A stretch of 42,152 nt of DNA from Actinomycetota bacterium (GTDB lineage: Bacteria; Actinomycetota; Acidimicrobiia; IMCC26256; PALSA-610), in contig SXIR01000172.1 of assembly GCA_005772765.1 (NCBI GenBank), positions 1-42,152 of the forward strand, written 5' to 3'. The notes below the pieces were generated by a model. It had not been told where the DNA came from. It saw nothing but the letters and a program-made list of their open reading frames with translations, and did not search any database. A program made the translations under genes and the position numbers. Shown piece by piece: positions 16,849 through 24,959 of the stretch (the first letter of the stretch is position 1; each line of letters begins with the position of its first letter).

Positions 16849-18027
16849 GTGTACGTCGGTTACAGCAAAGAACACGAGGCGCTGCGCGACGAACTGCGGG
16901 CCTACTACGAGAAGCTGATCACGCCCGAGGCCGAGTCCGAACTTCGCAAAGGCGAAGGGATCGACGACTACTCGAAGTCGGTGTGGAAGCAGATGGCCAG
17001 CGACGGTTGGTGCGGGCTCGGGTGGCCGACCGAGTACGGGGGGAAGAACCTCACACCGATCGAGCAGTTCGTGTTCTTCGACGAGTCGATGCGCAGTGGT
17101 GCGCCCGTGCCGATGCTCACGATCAACTCGGTCGCGCCGACGATCATGCGTTACGGATCGGAGGAACTGAAGAACGAGTTCATCCCGAAGATTCTCGCAG
17201 GCGAGATCCATTTCGCGATCGGGTACACCGAAGCGGACGCGGGAACCGACCTTGCCTCCTTGAAGACCCGGGCGGTCCGAGACGGTGACGAGTACGTGAT
17301 CAACGGCCAGAAGGTGTTCACGAGCTTGGCTCGCGGGGCGGACTATGTCTGGCTTGCCGTGCGCACGAACCCCGAAGTCAAGAAGCACAAGGGCATCTCG
17401 ATCATCATCGTTCCGACCGACACGCCCGGATTTCGTGCCGAGCCGATCAACAACTTCGCTGGCTTCAACACGAACGTCACCTACTTCGAAGACGTGCGGG
17501 TTCCGGCGAAGTACTTGGTGGGCGAGGAGAACGGCGGTTGGAGTCTCATCACCAACCAGCTCAACCACGAACGCGTGACGTTGTGTAGCTCCGGGATCAT
17601 GGAACGACACCTCGGCGATGTCACGGAGTGGGCCAAGAACACGAAGCTCGCCGACGGTCGACGCGTCATCGACCAAGAGTTCGTGCAGATCAACCTGGCG
17701 AAGGTGCACGCGAAGATGGAGTACCTCCGCCTCGCGAACTGGAAGATCGCTTGGGAAGCAACGCAAGGGATGTCGTTGCAGCCCGCCGAGTCGTCGAGCA
17801 TCAAGGTGTTCGGCACCGAGTTCTATCTCGAGGGCGCACGACTCTTGCTGGAGGTCCTCGGATCGGTTGCGGTCTTGCGACGCGATTCGCCTGGTGCCGC
17901 CGTGCGCGGCCGGGTCGAACACATGGTTCGCTCGATGCACATCCTGACGTTCGGTGGCGGCGTCAACGAGATGCAACGTGACTTGATCACGTTGTTCGGT
18001 CTCGGCATGCCGTCGATCTCTCGCTGA
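16849..18027 (+). CDS. Acyl-CoA dehydrogenase, catalytic subunit of a heteromeric pair (FadE26/28-like)
   Basis: A 392-residue FAD acyl-CoA dehydrogenase. GGAGGGAAC precedes the GTG start. FAD/substrate segments are AIGYTEADAGTDLASLKTRAV and the C-terminal TFGGGVNEMQRDLI. The MCAD-type catalytic Glu position near the C-terminus is Gly, but Glu241 in LNHERV sits where isovaleryl-CoA dehydrogenase and the mycobacterial cholesterol side-chain dehydrogenases place the base. The next gene encodes a second, different subunit 16 nt away. In actinobacterial steroid degradation such adjacent pairs form alpha2-beta2 enzymes, and the KstR-type operator upstream supports that reading. Confidence 0.9.
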   Translation: MYVGYSKEHEALRDELRAYYEKLITPEAESELRKGEGIDDYSKSVWKQMASDGWCGLGWPTEYGGKNLTPIEQFVFFDESMRSGAPVPMLTINSVAPTIMRYGSEELKNEFIPKILAGEIHFAIGYTEADAGTDLASLKTRAVRDGDEYVINGQKVFTSLARGADYVWLAVRTNPEVKKHKGISIIIVPTDTPGFRAEPINNFAGFNTNVTYFEDVRVPAKYLVGEENGGWSLITNQLNHERVTLCSSGIMERHLGDVTEWAKNTKLADGRRVIDQEFVQINLAKVHAKMEYLRLANWKIAWEATQGMSLQPAESSSIKVFGTEFYLEGARLLLEVLGSVAVLRRDSPGAAVRGRVEHMVRSMHILTFGGGVNEMQRDLITLFGLGMPSISR

Positions 18028-18043
18028 AAGGCCGCTGGCTCAC

Positions 18044-19156
18044 ATGGATTTCTCCCTCTCTGAAGCGCAAACCGATCTCGTCGGCCTTGCCGGCACGATC
18101 CTCGGTGATCGTTCCGACATCCACCTGATCAAGGAAAACGAGTTGGGCGCCGACGGTTTCGACCGTCAGTGTTGGAACGCATTCGCCGAGGCAGGACTGC
18201 TCGGGATCGCCGTACCCGAATCGCTCGGCGGTCTCGGACTCGGCTTTCTCGACCTCTGCCTGGTGTTGCGCGAGGTGGGCAAGCACGTGGTGCCGATGCC
18301 TGTCGTGCCATGTTTGGTGTCGGCGACGATGCCCTGCGTCCGGTTCGGGACCCCCGAACAACGAGAGTTCGTGCGTCCGATCCTTGCCGGCGATTTCATC
18401 GGTACCGCAGCGTTGAGCGAGTACGACTGCGAAGCGCACGATCCGCACGTGACGGCGACTCCCGCCGGCGACGGTTATCGCATCGATGGCGTGAAGACCA
18501 CCGTGCCGTTCGCCGACATCGCTTCGGGGATGCTGGTGTCCACTCGGGTCGCGGGCACCGACCAGATCGCCATGTTCTACGTCGGCACCGACGCTCCTGG
18601 CATCACGATGGAACGGCAGAGCGGCCAGAACTACGAGCACCTGTTCGAGGTGACGTTCTCGGGCGCCGAGGTTTCTTCGTTCGGCCTGCTCGGTACGCCC
18701 GAGAACGGGCGCGAAATCCTCGATTACACGCTCGCGCGCACCATGGTTGCGATGAGCGCACTGATTGGCGGCGTCTGCGACTCGGCCATGAAGCTCACGG
18801 CGCAGTACACCGTCGATCGCAAGCAGTTCGAGCGCCAGATCGGCACCTTCCAGGCCGTGTCGCAGCGCATGGCCGACGCCTACATCAACAACCAGGCGAT
18901 CGAATTGACGATGCTCCAGGCCGCGACCCACCTCGACGAAGGTCGCGAGGTGCCCGAAGAAGTCGCGACGGCGAAGTACTGGACGTGTGAAGGCGGAAAC
19001 CACATCGGACACACCGCGCTGCACATCCACGGCGGGATCTCGATCGATCTCGACTACCCGATTCACCGACACTTCCTGTGGATCAAGCAGGCCGAGTTCA
19101 CGCTCGGGTCATCGACCCCGACGCTGCGGCGACTCGGAGCGATGCTCGCGGGCTGA
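18044..19156 (+). CDS. Acyl-CoA dehydrogenase, partner subunit (FadE27/29-like)
   Basis: A 370-residue acyl-CoA dehydrogenase fold protein, ATG preceded by AAAGG. It keeps the FAD adenine-binding features DRKQFERQIGTFQAVSQRMAD and the C-terminal HIHGGISIDLDYPIHRHFLW, but has no Glu at either known catalytic position (helix G reads LARTMVAM). This is what the non-catalytic, FAD-contributing subunit of heterotetrameric ChsE-type dehydrogenases looks like. It shares the operon and operator with the preceding gene. Exact acyl chain specificity cannot be read from sequence. Confidence 0.88.
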   Translation: MDFSLSEAQTDLVGLAGTILGDRSDIHLIKENELGADGFDRQCWNAFAEAGLLGIAVPESLGGLGLGFLDLCLVLREVGKHVVPMPVVPCLVSATMPCVRFGTPEQREFVRPILAGDFIGTAALSEYDCEAHDPHVTATPAGDGYRIDGVKTTVPFADIASGMLVSTRVAGTDQIAMFYVGTDAPGITMERQSGQNYEHLFEVTFSGAEVSSFGLLGTPENGREILDYTLARTMVAMSALIGGVCDSAMKLTAQYTVDRKQFERQIGTFQAVSQRMADAYINNQAIELTMLQAATHLDEGREVPEEVATAKYWTCEGGNHIGHTALHIHGGISIDLDYPIHRHFLWIKQAEFTLGSSTPTLRRLGAMLAG

Positions 19157-19189
19157 GGATCCACCACTCGTCGACCGGCGCGACGCACA

Positions 19190-19411
19190 ATGGCATCGAT
19201 GCGTGCACGGGGCACATTCGGGGCGACCATCCACCAGCATCGGTTCGCAGTCGAGATCTGCGACGCCGAAGTCTGCGTGACCGACGTCTATTCGTTCGAA
19301 GACCTGCCCCTGCCGGTGCGCGAGCTCGTCGAGACCGAGAACCGACTCGGGGCGTTCGAGTGGCTCGGTCCCGACGGTTGCTCATGGCACGTCAAGGCTG
19401 CGTTCGTCTGA
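19190..19411 (+). CDS. Small hypothetical protein
   Basis: A 73-residue frame with strong third-position GC bias like its neighbours, so probably a real gene. It contains a hydrophilic segment HQHRFAVEICDAEVCVTDVYSFEDLPLPVRELVE and ends GPDGCSWHVKAAFV; three Cys are present. There is no signal peptide, no membrane segment and no recognised family. No ribosome-binding site is obvious. ATG 19199 is an alternative start. It is convergent with the L,D-transpeptidase gene. Confidence 0.55.
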   Translation: MASMRARGTFGATIHQHRFAVEICDAEVCVTDVYSFEDLPLPVRELVETENRLGAFEWLGPDGCSWHVKAAFV

Positions 19412-19436
19412 ACCGCCGAGCGGCGATTCCGACCGC

Positions 19437-20219
19437 TCAACGGATGGTGACCGGCGTCCCCCGCGGGATCAGTCCCGCGAGCTGGGTGATGATCTCGTTC
19501 GATACCCGCACGCAGCCGTGGCTGGCTGCGTTGCCAATCGAGCCGGGGTCGTTCGTTCCGTGGATGCCGATCTGACCATCTCCTCCGCCGAACTGGTCGA
19601 GCACGTCGCTGTGCGCTGACAGTCCGAGCGCGAACGGTCCGTAGGAACCCGCGTCGTCGGGGTTGTCGATCACGTCGGTGACGAAGTAGGAGCCGGTCGG
19701 CGTGGGCGTCTCGGGCGTGCCGATCGCCACGCTCGTGTCGACGATGGTGGCGTCGCCGTCGTGCACCACGAGCCGACGCCCCGCGAGGTCGATGTCGACC
19801 CGGAGTGACGTGCGGCCGAGCGTCACGGTGTCGGCGCGCACGAGTGCGGTGGTGCCGTTGGGGCGAACCGGAACGAGCACTTCGAGCCATTCCTTGTCCG
19901 CGTCGGCCCAACGCGTTGCCGCGAGCACCGTGGGCGATCCGAACTCGGTGGTGGCCGGCAGCGACATGGTCACCGGTCCGCCCGGAGTGGTCACCAGGTC
20001 GATGTCGCCGACGGCTCGAGCCACGAGACCGCTCGCATCGAGGGTGCCGGGGTCGTTGTCGTCCCGTTCGCCAACATCCGCCGCCGGCGTCGACGAGGTG
20101 GTCGGGTCATCGGTCGCTCGGGCCGACGGGGCGTCGGTCAGGGTCGGTCGGTCGGCGCTGCACGCGCCGAGGGTGAGCACTGCGGTCAGGGGGAGCAAGG
20201 CAAGCGTGATGCGCTGCAT
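19437..20219 (-). CDS. L,D-transpeptidase (YkuD) lipoprotein
   Basis: A 260-residue cell-wall enzyme expected to make 3-3 peptidoglycan cross-links or attach proteins. A lipoprotein signal ends at L-G-A-C with Cys20, then a Thr/Asp/Pro-rich linker, an SH3-like segment (LVTTPGGPVTMSLPATTEFG) and the C-terminal YkuD domain. Catalytic residues are visible: His220 in HGTNDP, and His234 and Cys236 in SHGCVRVSNE. The ATG at 20219 follows AAGGA by 6 nt; the longer frame to 20378 has no support. It lies next to a secreted acidic protein and a membrane-linked sigma factor. Confidence 0.93.
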   Translation of the reverse strand: MQRITLALLPLTAVLTLGACSADRPTLTDAPSARATDDPTTSSTPAADVGERDDNDPGTLDASGLVARAVGDIDLVTTPGGPVTMSLPATTEFGSPTVLAATRWADADKEWLEVLVPVRPNGTTALVRADTVTLGRTSLRVDIDLAGRRLVVHDGDATIVDTSVAIGTPETPTPTGSYFVTDVIDNPDDAGSYGPFALGLSAHSDVLDQFGGGDGQIGIHGTNDPGSIGNAASHGCVRVSNEIITQLAGLIPRGTPVTIR

Positions 20220-20330
20220 CGGAGGTCCTTCGTTCGAGGTGGCGGTTGGTCGTGCAGAGGGGCGACGGGCAAGTGGCAAGCGGACAGCAAACGATCGTGG
20301 GATCGCGAACTCGTCAGGTGCCTGCCCCGA

Positions 20331-20366
20331 GGTGCGCACCACGATGGGGGAGTCGTGGTGCGCACC
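20331..20366. terminator. Perfect 14-bp hairpin downstream of the small secreted-protein gene
   Basis: Arms GGTGCGCACCACGA (20331-20344) and TCGTGGTGCGCACC (20353-20366) are exact reverse complements with an 8-nt loop. It lies on the 3' side of the minus-strand gene ending at 20412 and upstream of the L,D-transpeptidase. No U-run follows, so it may work as a factor-assisted terminator or RNA-stabilising stem. An operator role for the transpeptidase gene is possible. Confidence 0.6.
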
Positions 20367-20384
20367 CGGGGAGCGCATGACCTT

Positions 20385-20408
20385 CGATCACCCGATCACC
20401 CGATCACC
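20385..20408. repeat. Three tandem 8-bp repeats
   Basis: CGATCACC occurs three times head to tail (20385-20392, 20393-20400, 20401-20408), followed by a degenerate fourth unit TGATCAGC that runs into the stop codon of the small secreted-protein gene. It is a short slippage-type repeat in the 3' untranslated region; no function is evident. Confidence 0.8.
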
Positions 20409-20411
20409 TGA

Positions 20412-20747
20412 TCAGCCGGTGAACGTCGGGTCAGCGGGCACCGGCGCCTCGGGAGCGAGGTCGTCGATCTCGGGTTCGTTGTCGCCGTCGTCATCGCAAC
20501 CGTGGCTGATGTGGTTGCACGGGTCGTCGGTGATGTCGCCCGGGCCGTCGAAGCCGCCGTTGGGCGTCTCGGGGTCTTCGGGTTGCGGGCCGTCATCGAC
20601 GCACTGGTCGATCAAGACACAGTCGTCGTCGCCCTCGGGGTTGGCGATGTCGAGGGCCGAGGCGCTCGTGGCGATCCCGCCGAGGACGAAGGCGGCGCCG
20701 GCGCCGATGAGGGCAAGGCGACGGGCGAAGCTGCGTTGGTTGGTCAT
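20412..20747 (-). CDS. Small secreted acidic protein with four cysteines
   Basis: A 111-residue exported protein. AGGAG precedes the ATG, and residues 1-31 form a Sec signal peptide ending in A-S-A. The mature ~80 residues are very acidic (many Asp/Glu, Pro and Gly) with four Cys at 43, 49, 77 and 84 that could form two disulfides or bind metal. No family is recognised. It is divergent from the sigma-factor fusion gene, with a 214-bp shared intergenic region that carries a 13-bp element in front of both genes. Confidence 0.75.
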   Translation of the reverse strand: MTNQRSFARRLALIGAGAAFVLGGIATSASALDIANPEGDDDCVLIDQCVDDGPQPEDPETPNGGFDGPGDITDDPCNHISHGCDDDGDNEPEIDDLAPEAPVPADPTFTG

Positions 20748-20798
20748 GATGGCTCCTGGTGGTTGTGCCGGTTCGGCGTTTCCGTCCCGGTCGAGGGG

Positions 20799-20953
20799 CC
20801 TGACGGTCGAGCCCCGATGTCGCTTACAGCCCTCTGACCAGGGGATTCACAAGAAGTTGTGCATATTGGTGGGGCCGGCGAACGGCGCGAGATGCAATGC
20901 GGCGACACGCCAGAGAAGGTGCGTGGTAAGCAACCGCCGACTCGACCGTCAGG
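20799..20953. promoter_or_regulatory. 13-bp inverted repeat bracketing a divergent promoter region
   Basis: CCTGACGGTCGAG (20799-20811) and its exact reverse complement CTCGACCGTCAGG (20941-20953) are 129 bp apart in the gap between the small secreted-protein gene and the sigma-factor gene. Read toward each gene, both show the same oriented element. The right copy also contains the likely ribosome-binding AGGA of the sigma factor. The left copy sits within a small GGGGC/GCCCC stem. It is a candidate shared operator or autoregulatory element. Confidence 0.5.
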
Positions 20954-20961
20954 ACCGGCGC

Positions 20962-22644
20962 ATGACATCCGACGACTTTCAGGACCTGACCAATGCGCCT
21001 ACCGACACGCCGCGCCGCGGTGCCGACGACGTCGATGACGTCCGCGCCGCGGTCGCGGGCGACGATCACGCCTTCGCCCGGCTGTACGACAAGTGGTTCG
21101 ATCGGGTCTACGACCTCGCATCTCGCGTGGTGCGCGATCAACAACTCGCGGCCGACGTCGCGCAGGACACCTTCCTCAGCGCCTACCGCAACCTCGCGAA
21201 CCTCACCGACCCCTACGCGTTCGGCGGTTGGCTCCTGCGGATTGCGCGCAATCGGGCCTTCGATCGATCGGAACGAGAGCGGCGCGTCAGCGCCGTCGAC
21301 GACACCCAGATGGCGATCATCGAACGCGGTGGTGGCGCGGTGACTGCGCCGCGCGGGTTCGCGGTCGAGGACCGGCTCACGCGCGCGGAGCGTCCGGAAG
21401 ACGCCGTCGAGGACGACGAAATCGTGGCACTGGTGTGGGGCGCCGCCGATGCGCTCGGCGAGCGCGATCGCGAGGTGCTCGACCTCCATCTCCGCCACGG
21501 TCTCGAGCCCGGCGAAATCGCGGAGATCATCGGTGTCAGTCGCAACGCGGCGAACCAGACGATGCATCGCGTGCGAAAGCGGTTGGCAACGGCAATCGCG
21601 GCTCGTGTGTTGTGGCGTTCCGGATCGCCGAAATGCGCTGAGCTCCGCGCCGTGCTCGCGGCCGCCGAGTTGCCGACGTTCGATGCCGAAACCGTTCGCC
21701 TGGTCGATCGCCACGCGGGCATGTGCGGGGAGTGCAGCGAACGCGCACGCCTACGACTCGAACCGGCCGCGCTGTTCTCGGCCGTTCCGATGATTTCGAT
21801 TCCTGCGCTGAAGGCGCGGGTCGCGGCGGCGCTCACGGCGCAGGGTGTTCCCGTGACACCGCACCACGTGGCCGGGTCGGAAGCTGGTTCCGTGTCCGAA
21901 TCGGCGTCCGATGTCGATGCCCCGAATCACGGTTCGGTGGGCGGGGCCGACGGCGGATCCGATCGCACCGCCCTGGGTGCACCCACAGAACTCGACGATG
22001 GCGCACTGCATGGCCCGCGCCGTCGAGCGATGGTGGTCAGCGCGTGCATCGCATTGCTCATGGTGGTGCTCGCGATCGGTTACACCGTGCTCCCCGCTTC
22101 TGACGGCGCGGTTGTGACGCAAGCACCGCCCCAAGTGACGGAGCCGAACGTGGCGCCGACGGCGGCGATGGTCACCGCGACGACCCGCGACGTCTCGGGC
22201 GCGACGTCGACCGCGCCGCGCGGTGCCACCACGACAGCGTCCCAGCCGATCGTGGCGCCGACCTCCCCACCTGCGTCGACGGGCGTACCGCTGACCCCGG
22301 CGACGACGGTGCCCGCTGCGACGACGACCGTCCCGCCGTTGAACCCGCGCGGGACGTTGCGGATCTCTCGATCGTCGGTCGCGATGCCGGGATACGCGCT
22401 GACGGACGCGACGGCGCCGCGGCTTTCGTGGAGCACGACCGACGTCGCAGCGGTGGTCGTGAGTGGTCCGAATCTCTCGGCCACCGAACTCGATGGATCG
22501 ACCGTGGTCTGCCCGGGAGTTTCGAGCGCAAGCACCTGCACGTTGACGCCCAGCCTCGGCACGGTGACCTACTCACTTTTGGGCTATGACAAATCCGGCG
22601 TACTGGTCGTGGAGCGATCGGTCACGCTCACCGTCACGCTGTAG
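20962..22644 (+). CDS. Membrane-tethered ECF sigma factor fused to zinc-finger anti-sigma-like motif and extracellular domain
   Basis: A 560-residue multidomain protein. Sigma-70 region 2 (about 37-105: FARLYDKWFDRVYDLA, DVAQDTFLSAYRNL) and region 4 (about 150-212: EREVLDLHL-like helix, GEIAEIIGVSRNAANQTMHRVRKRL) are intact. H251-x3-C255-x2-C258 then matches the zinc-binding anti-sigma (ZAS) motif. A transmembrane helix spans about 356-378, followed by a Thr/Pro/Ala-rich linker (about 380-465) and a ~95-residue beta-rich extracellular end with two Cys. This puts sensor, anti-sigma-like and sigma modules in one chain. The ATG follows AGGA by 7 nt; upstream in-frame starts lie antisense to other genes. 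Confidence 0.85.
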   Translation: MTSDDFQDLTNAPTDTPRRGADDVDDVRAAVAGDDHAFARLYDKWFDRVYDLASRVVRDQQLAADVAQDTFLSAYRNLANLTDPYAFGGWLLRIARNRAFDRSERERRVSAVDDTQMAIIERGGGAVTAPRGFAVEDRLTRAERPEDAVEDDEIVALVWGAADALGERDREVLDLHLRHGLEPGEIAEIIGVSRNAANQTMHRVRKRLATAIAARVLWRSGSPKCAELRAVLAAAELPTFDAETVRLVDRHAGMCGECSERARLRLEPAALFSAVPMISIPALKARVAAALTAQGVPVTPHHVAGSEAGSVSESASDVDAPNHGSVGGADGGSDRTALGAPTELDDGALHGPRRRAMVVSACIALLMVVLAIGYTVLPASDGAVVTQAPPQVTEPNVAPTAAMVTATTRDVSGATSTAPRGATTTASQPIVAPTSPPASTGVPLTPATTVPAATTTVPPLNPRGTLRISRSSVAMPGYALTDATAPRLSWSTTDVAAVVVSGPNLSATELDGSTVVCPGVSSASTCTLTPSLGTVTYSLLGYDKSGVLVVERSVTLTVTL

Positions 22645-22715
22645 CCGGGGTCAATCGAACGAAGTCGGTGCTGGGAAACTGACCTCTCGGTGATTCACGC
22701 CGTACAGTCACGTTC

Positions 22716-24125
22716 GTGACGGGCGGTCATGTTGGTGCTCATTCGTCGTTGCGCGACGCCGAGCCGAAAGTCTTCTGGCTCGATCGCGCCGACGCGCCCG
22801 GATCCAGCCCCGCGGTGCAGGGAACGATCGAAACCGATCTGCTGATCATCGGTGGCGGTTTCACCGGTTTGTGGGCCGCGGTGCAGGCCAAGGAACGTTC
22901 GCCTGGACGCGACGTCGTACTGGTCGAAGCCGACGCGATTGCTGCACATGCAACCGGACGCAACGGCGGTTTTGTCGACGCTTCGATCACCCACGGCTTG
23001 GCCAACGGCGTGTCGCACTTTCCGCAGGAGGTCGACCGACTCATCGAGTTCGGGAACGACAACCTGCGCGAGATCGAGGCCGCGCTCGCTCGGTACAACA
23101 TCGATGCGGACTACGAGCACGTCGGCGGGCTCGAGGTTGCGACGGCGACATGGCAGCTCGACGAGATCGAAGCGGGCGTCGAGTTGGCTGGTCGTTACGG
23201 CGAATCCGTCGCGTTGCTCGACGCGGAGGCGCTTCGTGCGCTTGTCGACTCGCCCACCTATGTCGGTGGGGCCCGCCGGGCGTCGGGCGTGGCAACCGTC
23301 GACCCCGCCAAGCTCGCCTGGGGATTGGCCGACGCCGCGGCGTCGCTCGGTGTTCGCCGCTTCGAACGCACGCCGGTCCGATCGCTCGAAGCGTTACCGA
23401 CTGCGATCGTGGCGCGGTGTCCGGCGGGAACGGTGCGGGCCCGCAAGGTCGTCCTTGCTACCAACGCGTTGTCGGCACTGGTGCCCGCGATCCGCCGTCG
23501 GGTCGTACCGGTATGGGACTACGTGTTGGTCACCGAGCCATTGAGCGATGCGCAACTCGCGTCGATCGGATGGACAGGCCGCGAAGGCATCGGCGACGCG
23601 GCGAACCAGTTCCATTACTACCGCCTCACGGCCGATCGCCGGATCTTGTGGGGCGGTTATGACGCGGTCTATTACCGCGGCGGTGACATCGCTCCGGCTC
23701 GCGCGCAACGTATCGAAACGTTCGTGACACTGGCGCAGCACTTCTTCACGACGTTTCCGCAACTCGAGGGATTGCGTTTCACCCACCGATGGGGTGGGGT
23801 CATCGATACGAGCAGTCGGTTCTGCGTCACGTTCGGTACCGCGCACGACGGGCGGGTCAGCTACGCGGTCGGCTATACCGGGTTGGGAGTGGCCGCAACG
23901 CGATTTGGTGCCCGCGTCGCGCTCGACCTGCTCGACGATCCCGCGAGCGAGCTACTTCACCTCGATTTCGTCCGCTCGAAGCCGTTCCCATTCCCGCCCG
24001 AACCGGTCCGCAACGTGGTGATCCAGCTGACCCGGCGCGCCATTGCGCGCTCCGACCGCAACGAGGGGCGTCGTGGTCCGTGGCTGCGGCTGCTCGATAC
24101 GTTGGGCGTCGGCTTCGACAGCTGA
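22716..24125 (+). CDS. DAO-family FAD-dependent oxidoreductase
   Basis: A 469-residue amine/amino-acid oxidase fold. The FAD motif DLLIIGGGFTGLWAAVQAKE and VEAD lie after a ~40-residue N-terminal extension. ATGRNGGFVDAS is the conserved flavin-contact loop, and the C-terminus has VGYTGLGVAATRFGARVALDLL. It most resembles gamma-glutamylputrescine oxidase/PuuB-like and related N-substituted amino-acid oxidases; the substrate is not determined. The gene starts with GTG and is monocistronic, convergent with the DUF3097 gene. Confidence 0.88.
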   Translation: MTGGHVGAHSSLRDAEPKVFWLDRADAPGSSPAVQGTIETDLLIIGGGFTGLWAAVQAKERSPGRDVVLVEADAIAAHATGRNGGFVDASITHGLANGVSHFPQEVDRLIEFGNDNLREIEAALARYNIDADYEHVGGLEVATATWQLDEIEAGVELAGRYGESVALLDAEALRALVDSPTYVGGARRASGVATVDPAKLAWGLADAAASLGVRRFERTPVRSLEALPTAIVARCPAGTVRARKVVLATNALSALVPAIRRRVVPVWDYVLVTEPLSDAQLASIGWTGREGIGDAANQFHYYRLTADRRILWGGYDAVYYRGGDIAPARAQRIETFVTLAQHFFTTFPQLEGLRFTHRWGGVIDTSSRFCVTFGTAHDGRVSYAVGYTGLGVAATRFGARVALDLLDDPASELLHLDFVRSKPFPFPPEPVRNVVIQLTRRAIARSDRNEGRRGPWLRLLDTLGVGFDS

Positions 24126-24138
24126 GCCAATCGGCGCG

Positions 24139-24957
24139 TTACGACCCGGAGCCCTCGGGTTGGGTGACGAAGTCGATGAGCTGTTCGACGGCGCCGACGA
24201 CTTCGATCTCGAGGTCGGCGTAGCTCGTCACCCGAGCAAGGAGATCGCGCCAGAACACGCGCGGGTCGCTGACGCCGAGCGTCGCACAGACGCCGGACTT
24301 CCAGTCCTGTCCCTTCGGAATCGTGGGCCAGGCATCGATCCCGACGACCTTCGGGCGAACGGCTGCCCAGACGTCGACATAGGGAGTGCCGGTCACGAGC
24401 ACGTGCGGGTGACGGATCGACGCGGCGATCCGCGCCTCCTTCGAGCCGCTGACGAGATGGTCGGCCAGCACACCGAGACGCCGACCCGGTCCCGGGCGAA
24501 ACGCCGCGATGTAGTCGGGGAGGTGGTCGAGTCCGTCGAGCCGTTCGACGACGACCCCTTCGATTCGGAGATCATCGCCCCAGACCCGTTCGACGAGTTC
24601 GGCGTCGTGCACACCCTCGACGACGATGCGCCCGGCGCGCGCGACGCGGGCTTTGGCGCCGGTGACCGCCCGCGACCCCGAAGCTGTCGCCGCGGGCTCG
24701 GTCGGGGCTTTGGGGGGCAGCACGAGGTTCACCGCCGTGCCATCGACCGCGAAGCCGCCGGGCGACCGCGGGAACACCCGAACGAGGCCCGTCTCACCCG
24801 ACAACTCGACCTCCTTCGAGGTGATGCGCACGAGGGTGCCCCGAAACCGAGAGCCGAGGTGGGTGACGGTCATGCCGCGCGTAGCCACGACGTCGTCGTA
24901 ACGCGCTTCGATGCGTTTGGGCCCGTCGACCGGACCACCGAGGATTCCTCGGGCCAT
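24139..24957 (-). CDS. DUF3097 family protein
   Basis: A 272-residue protein of an actinobacterial family of unknown function. The N-terminal part is a small beta-rich region (VVATRGMTVTHLGSRFRGTLVRI). The C-terminal part carries the family hallmark RIVVEGVHDAELVERVWGDDLR and GVLADHLVSGSKE, whose acidic residues after a hydrophobic strand resemble a Toprim-like metal site (inference). It ends VVGAVEQLIDFVTQP. The start is 2 nt after the stop of the LLM oxidoreductase, so the two are probably co-transcribed. Confidence 0.85.
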   Translation of the reverse strand: MARGILGGPVDGPKRIEARYDDVVATRGMTVTHLGSRFRGTLVRITSKEVELSGETGLVRVFPRSPGGFAVDGTAVNLVLPPKAPTEPAATASGSRAVTGAKARVARAGRIVVEGVHDAELVERVWGDDLRIEGVVVERLDGLDHLPDYIAAFRPGPGRRLGVLADHLVSGSKEARIAASIRHPHVLVTGTPYVDVWAAVRPKVVGIDAWPTIPKGQDWKSGVCATLGVSDPRVFWRDLLARVTSYADLEIEVVGAVEQLIDFVTQPEGSGS

Positions 24958-24959
24958 GT

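Noticed and set aside
19702-20961. Upstream extension of the sigma-factor frame
   Set aside because: It overlaps the L,D-transpeptidase and small secreted-protein genes on the other strand; homology and ribosome-binding site begin at 20962.
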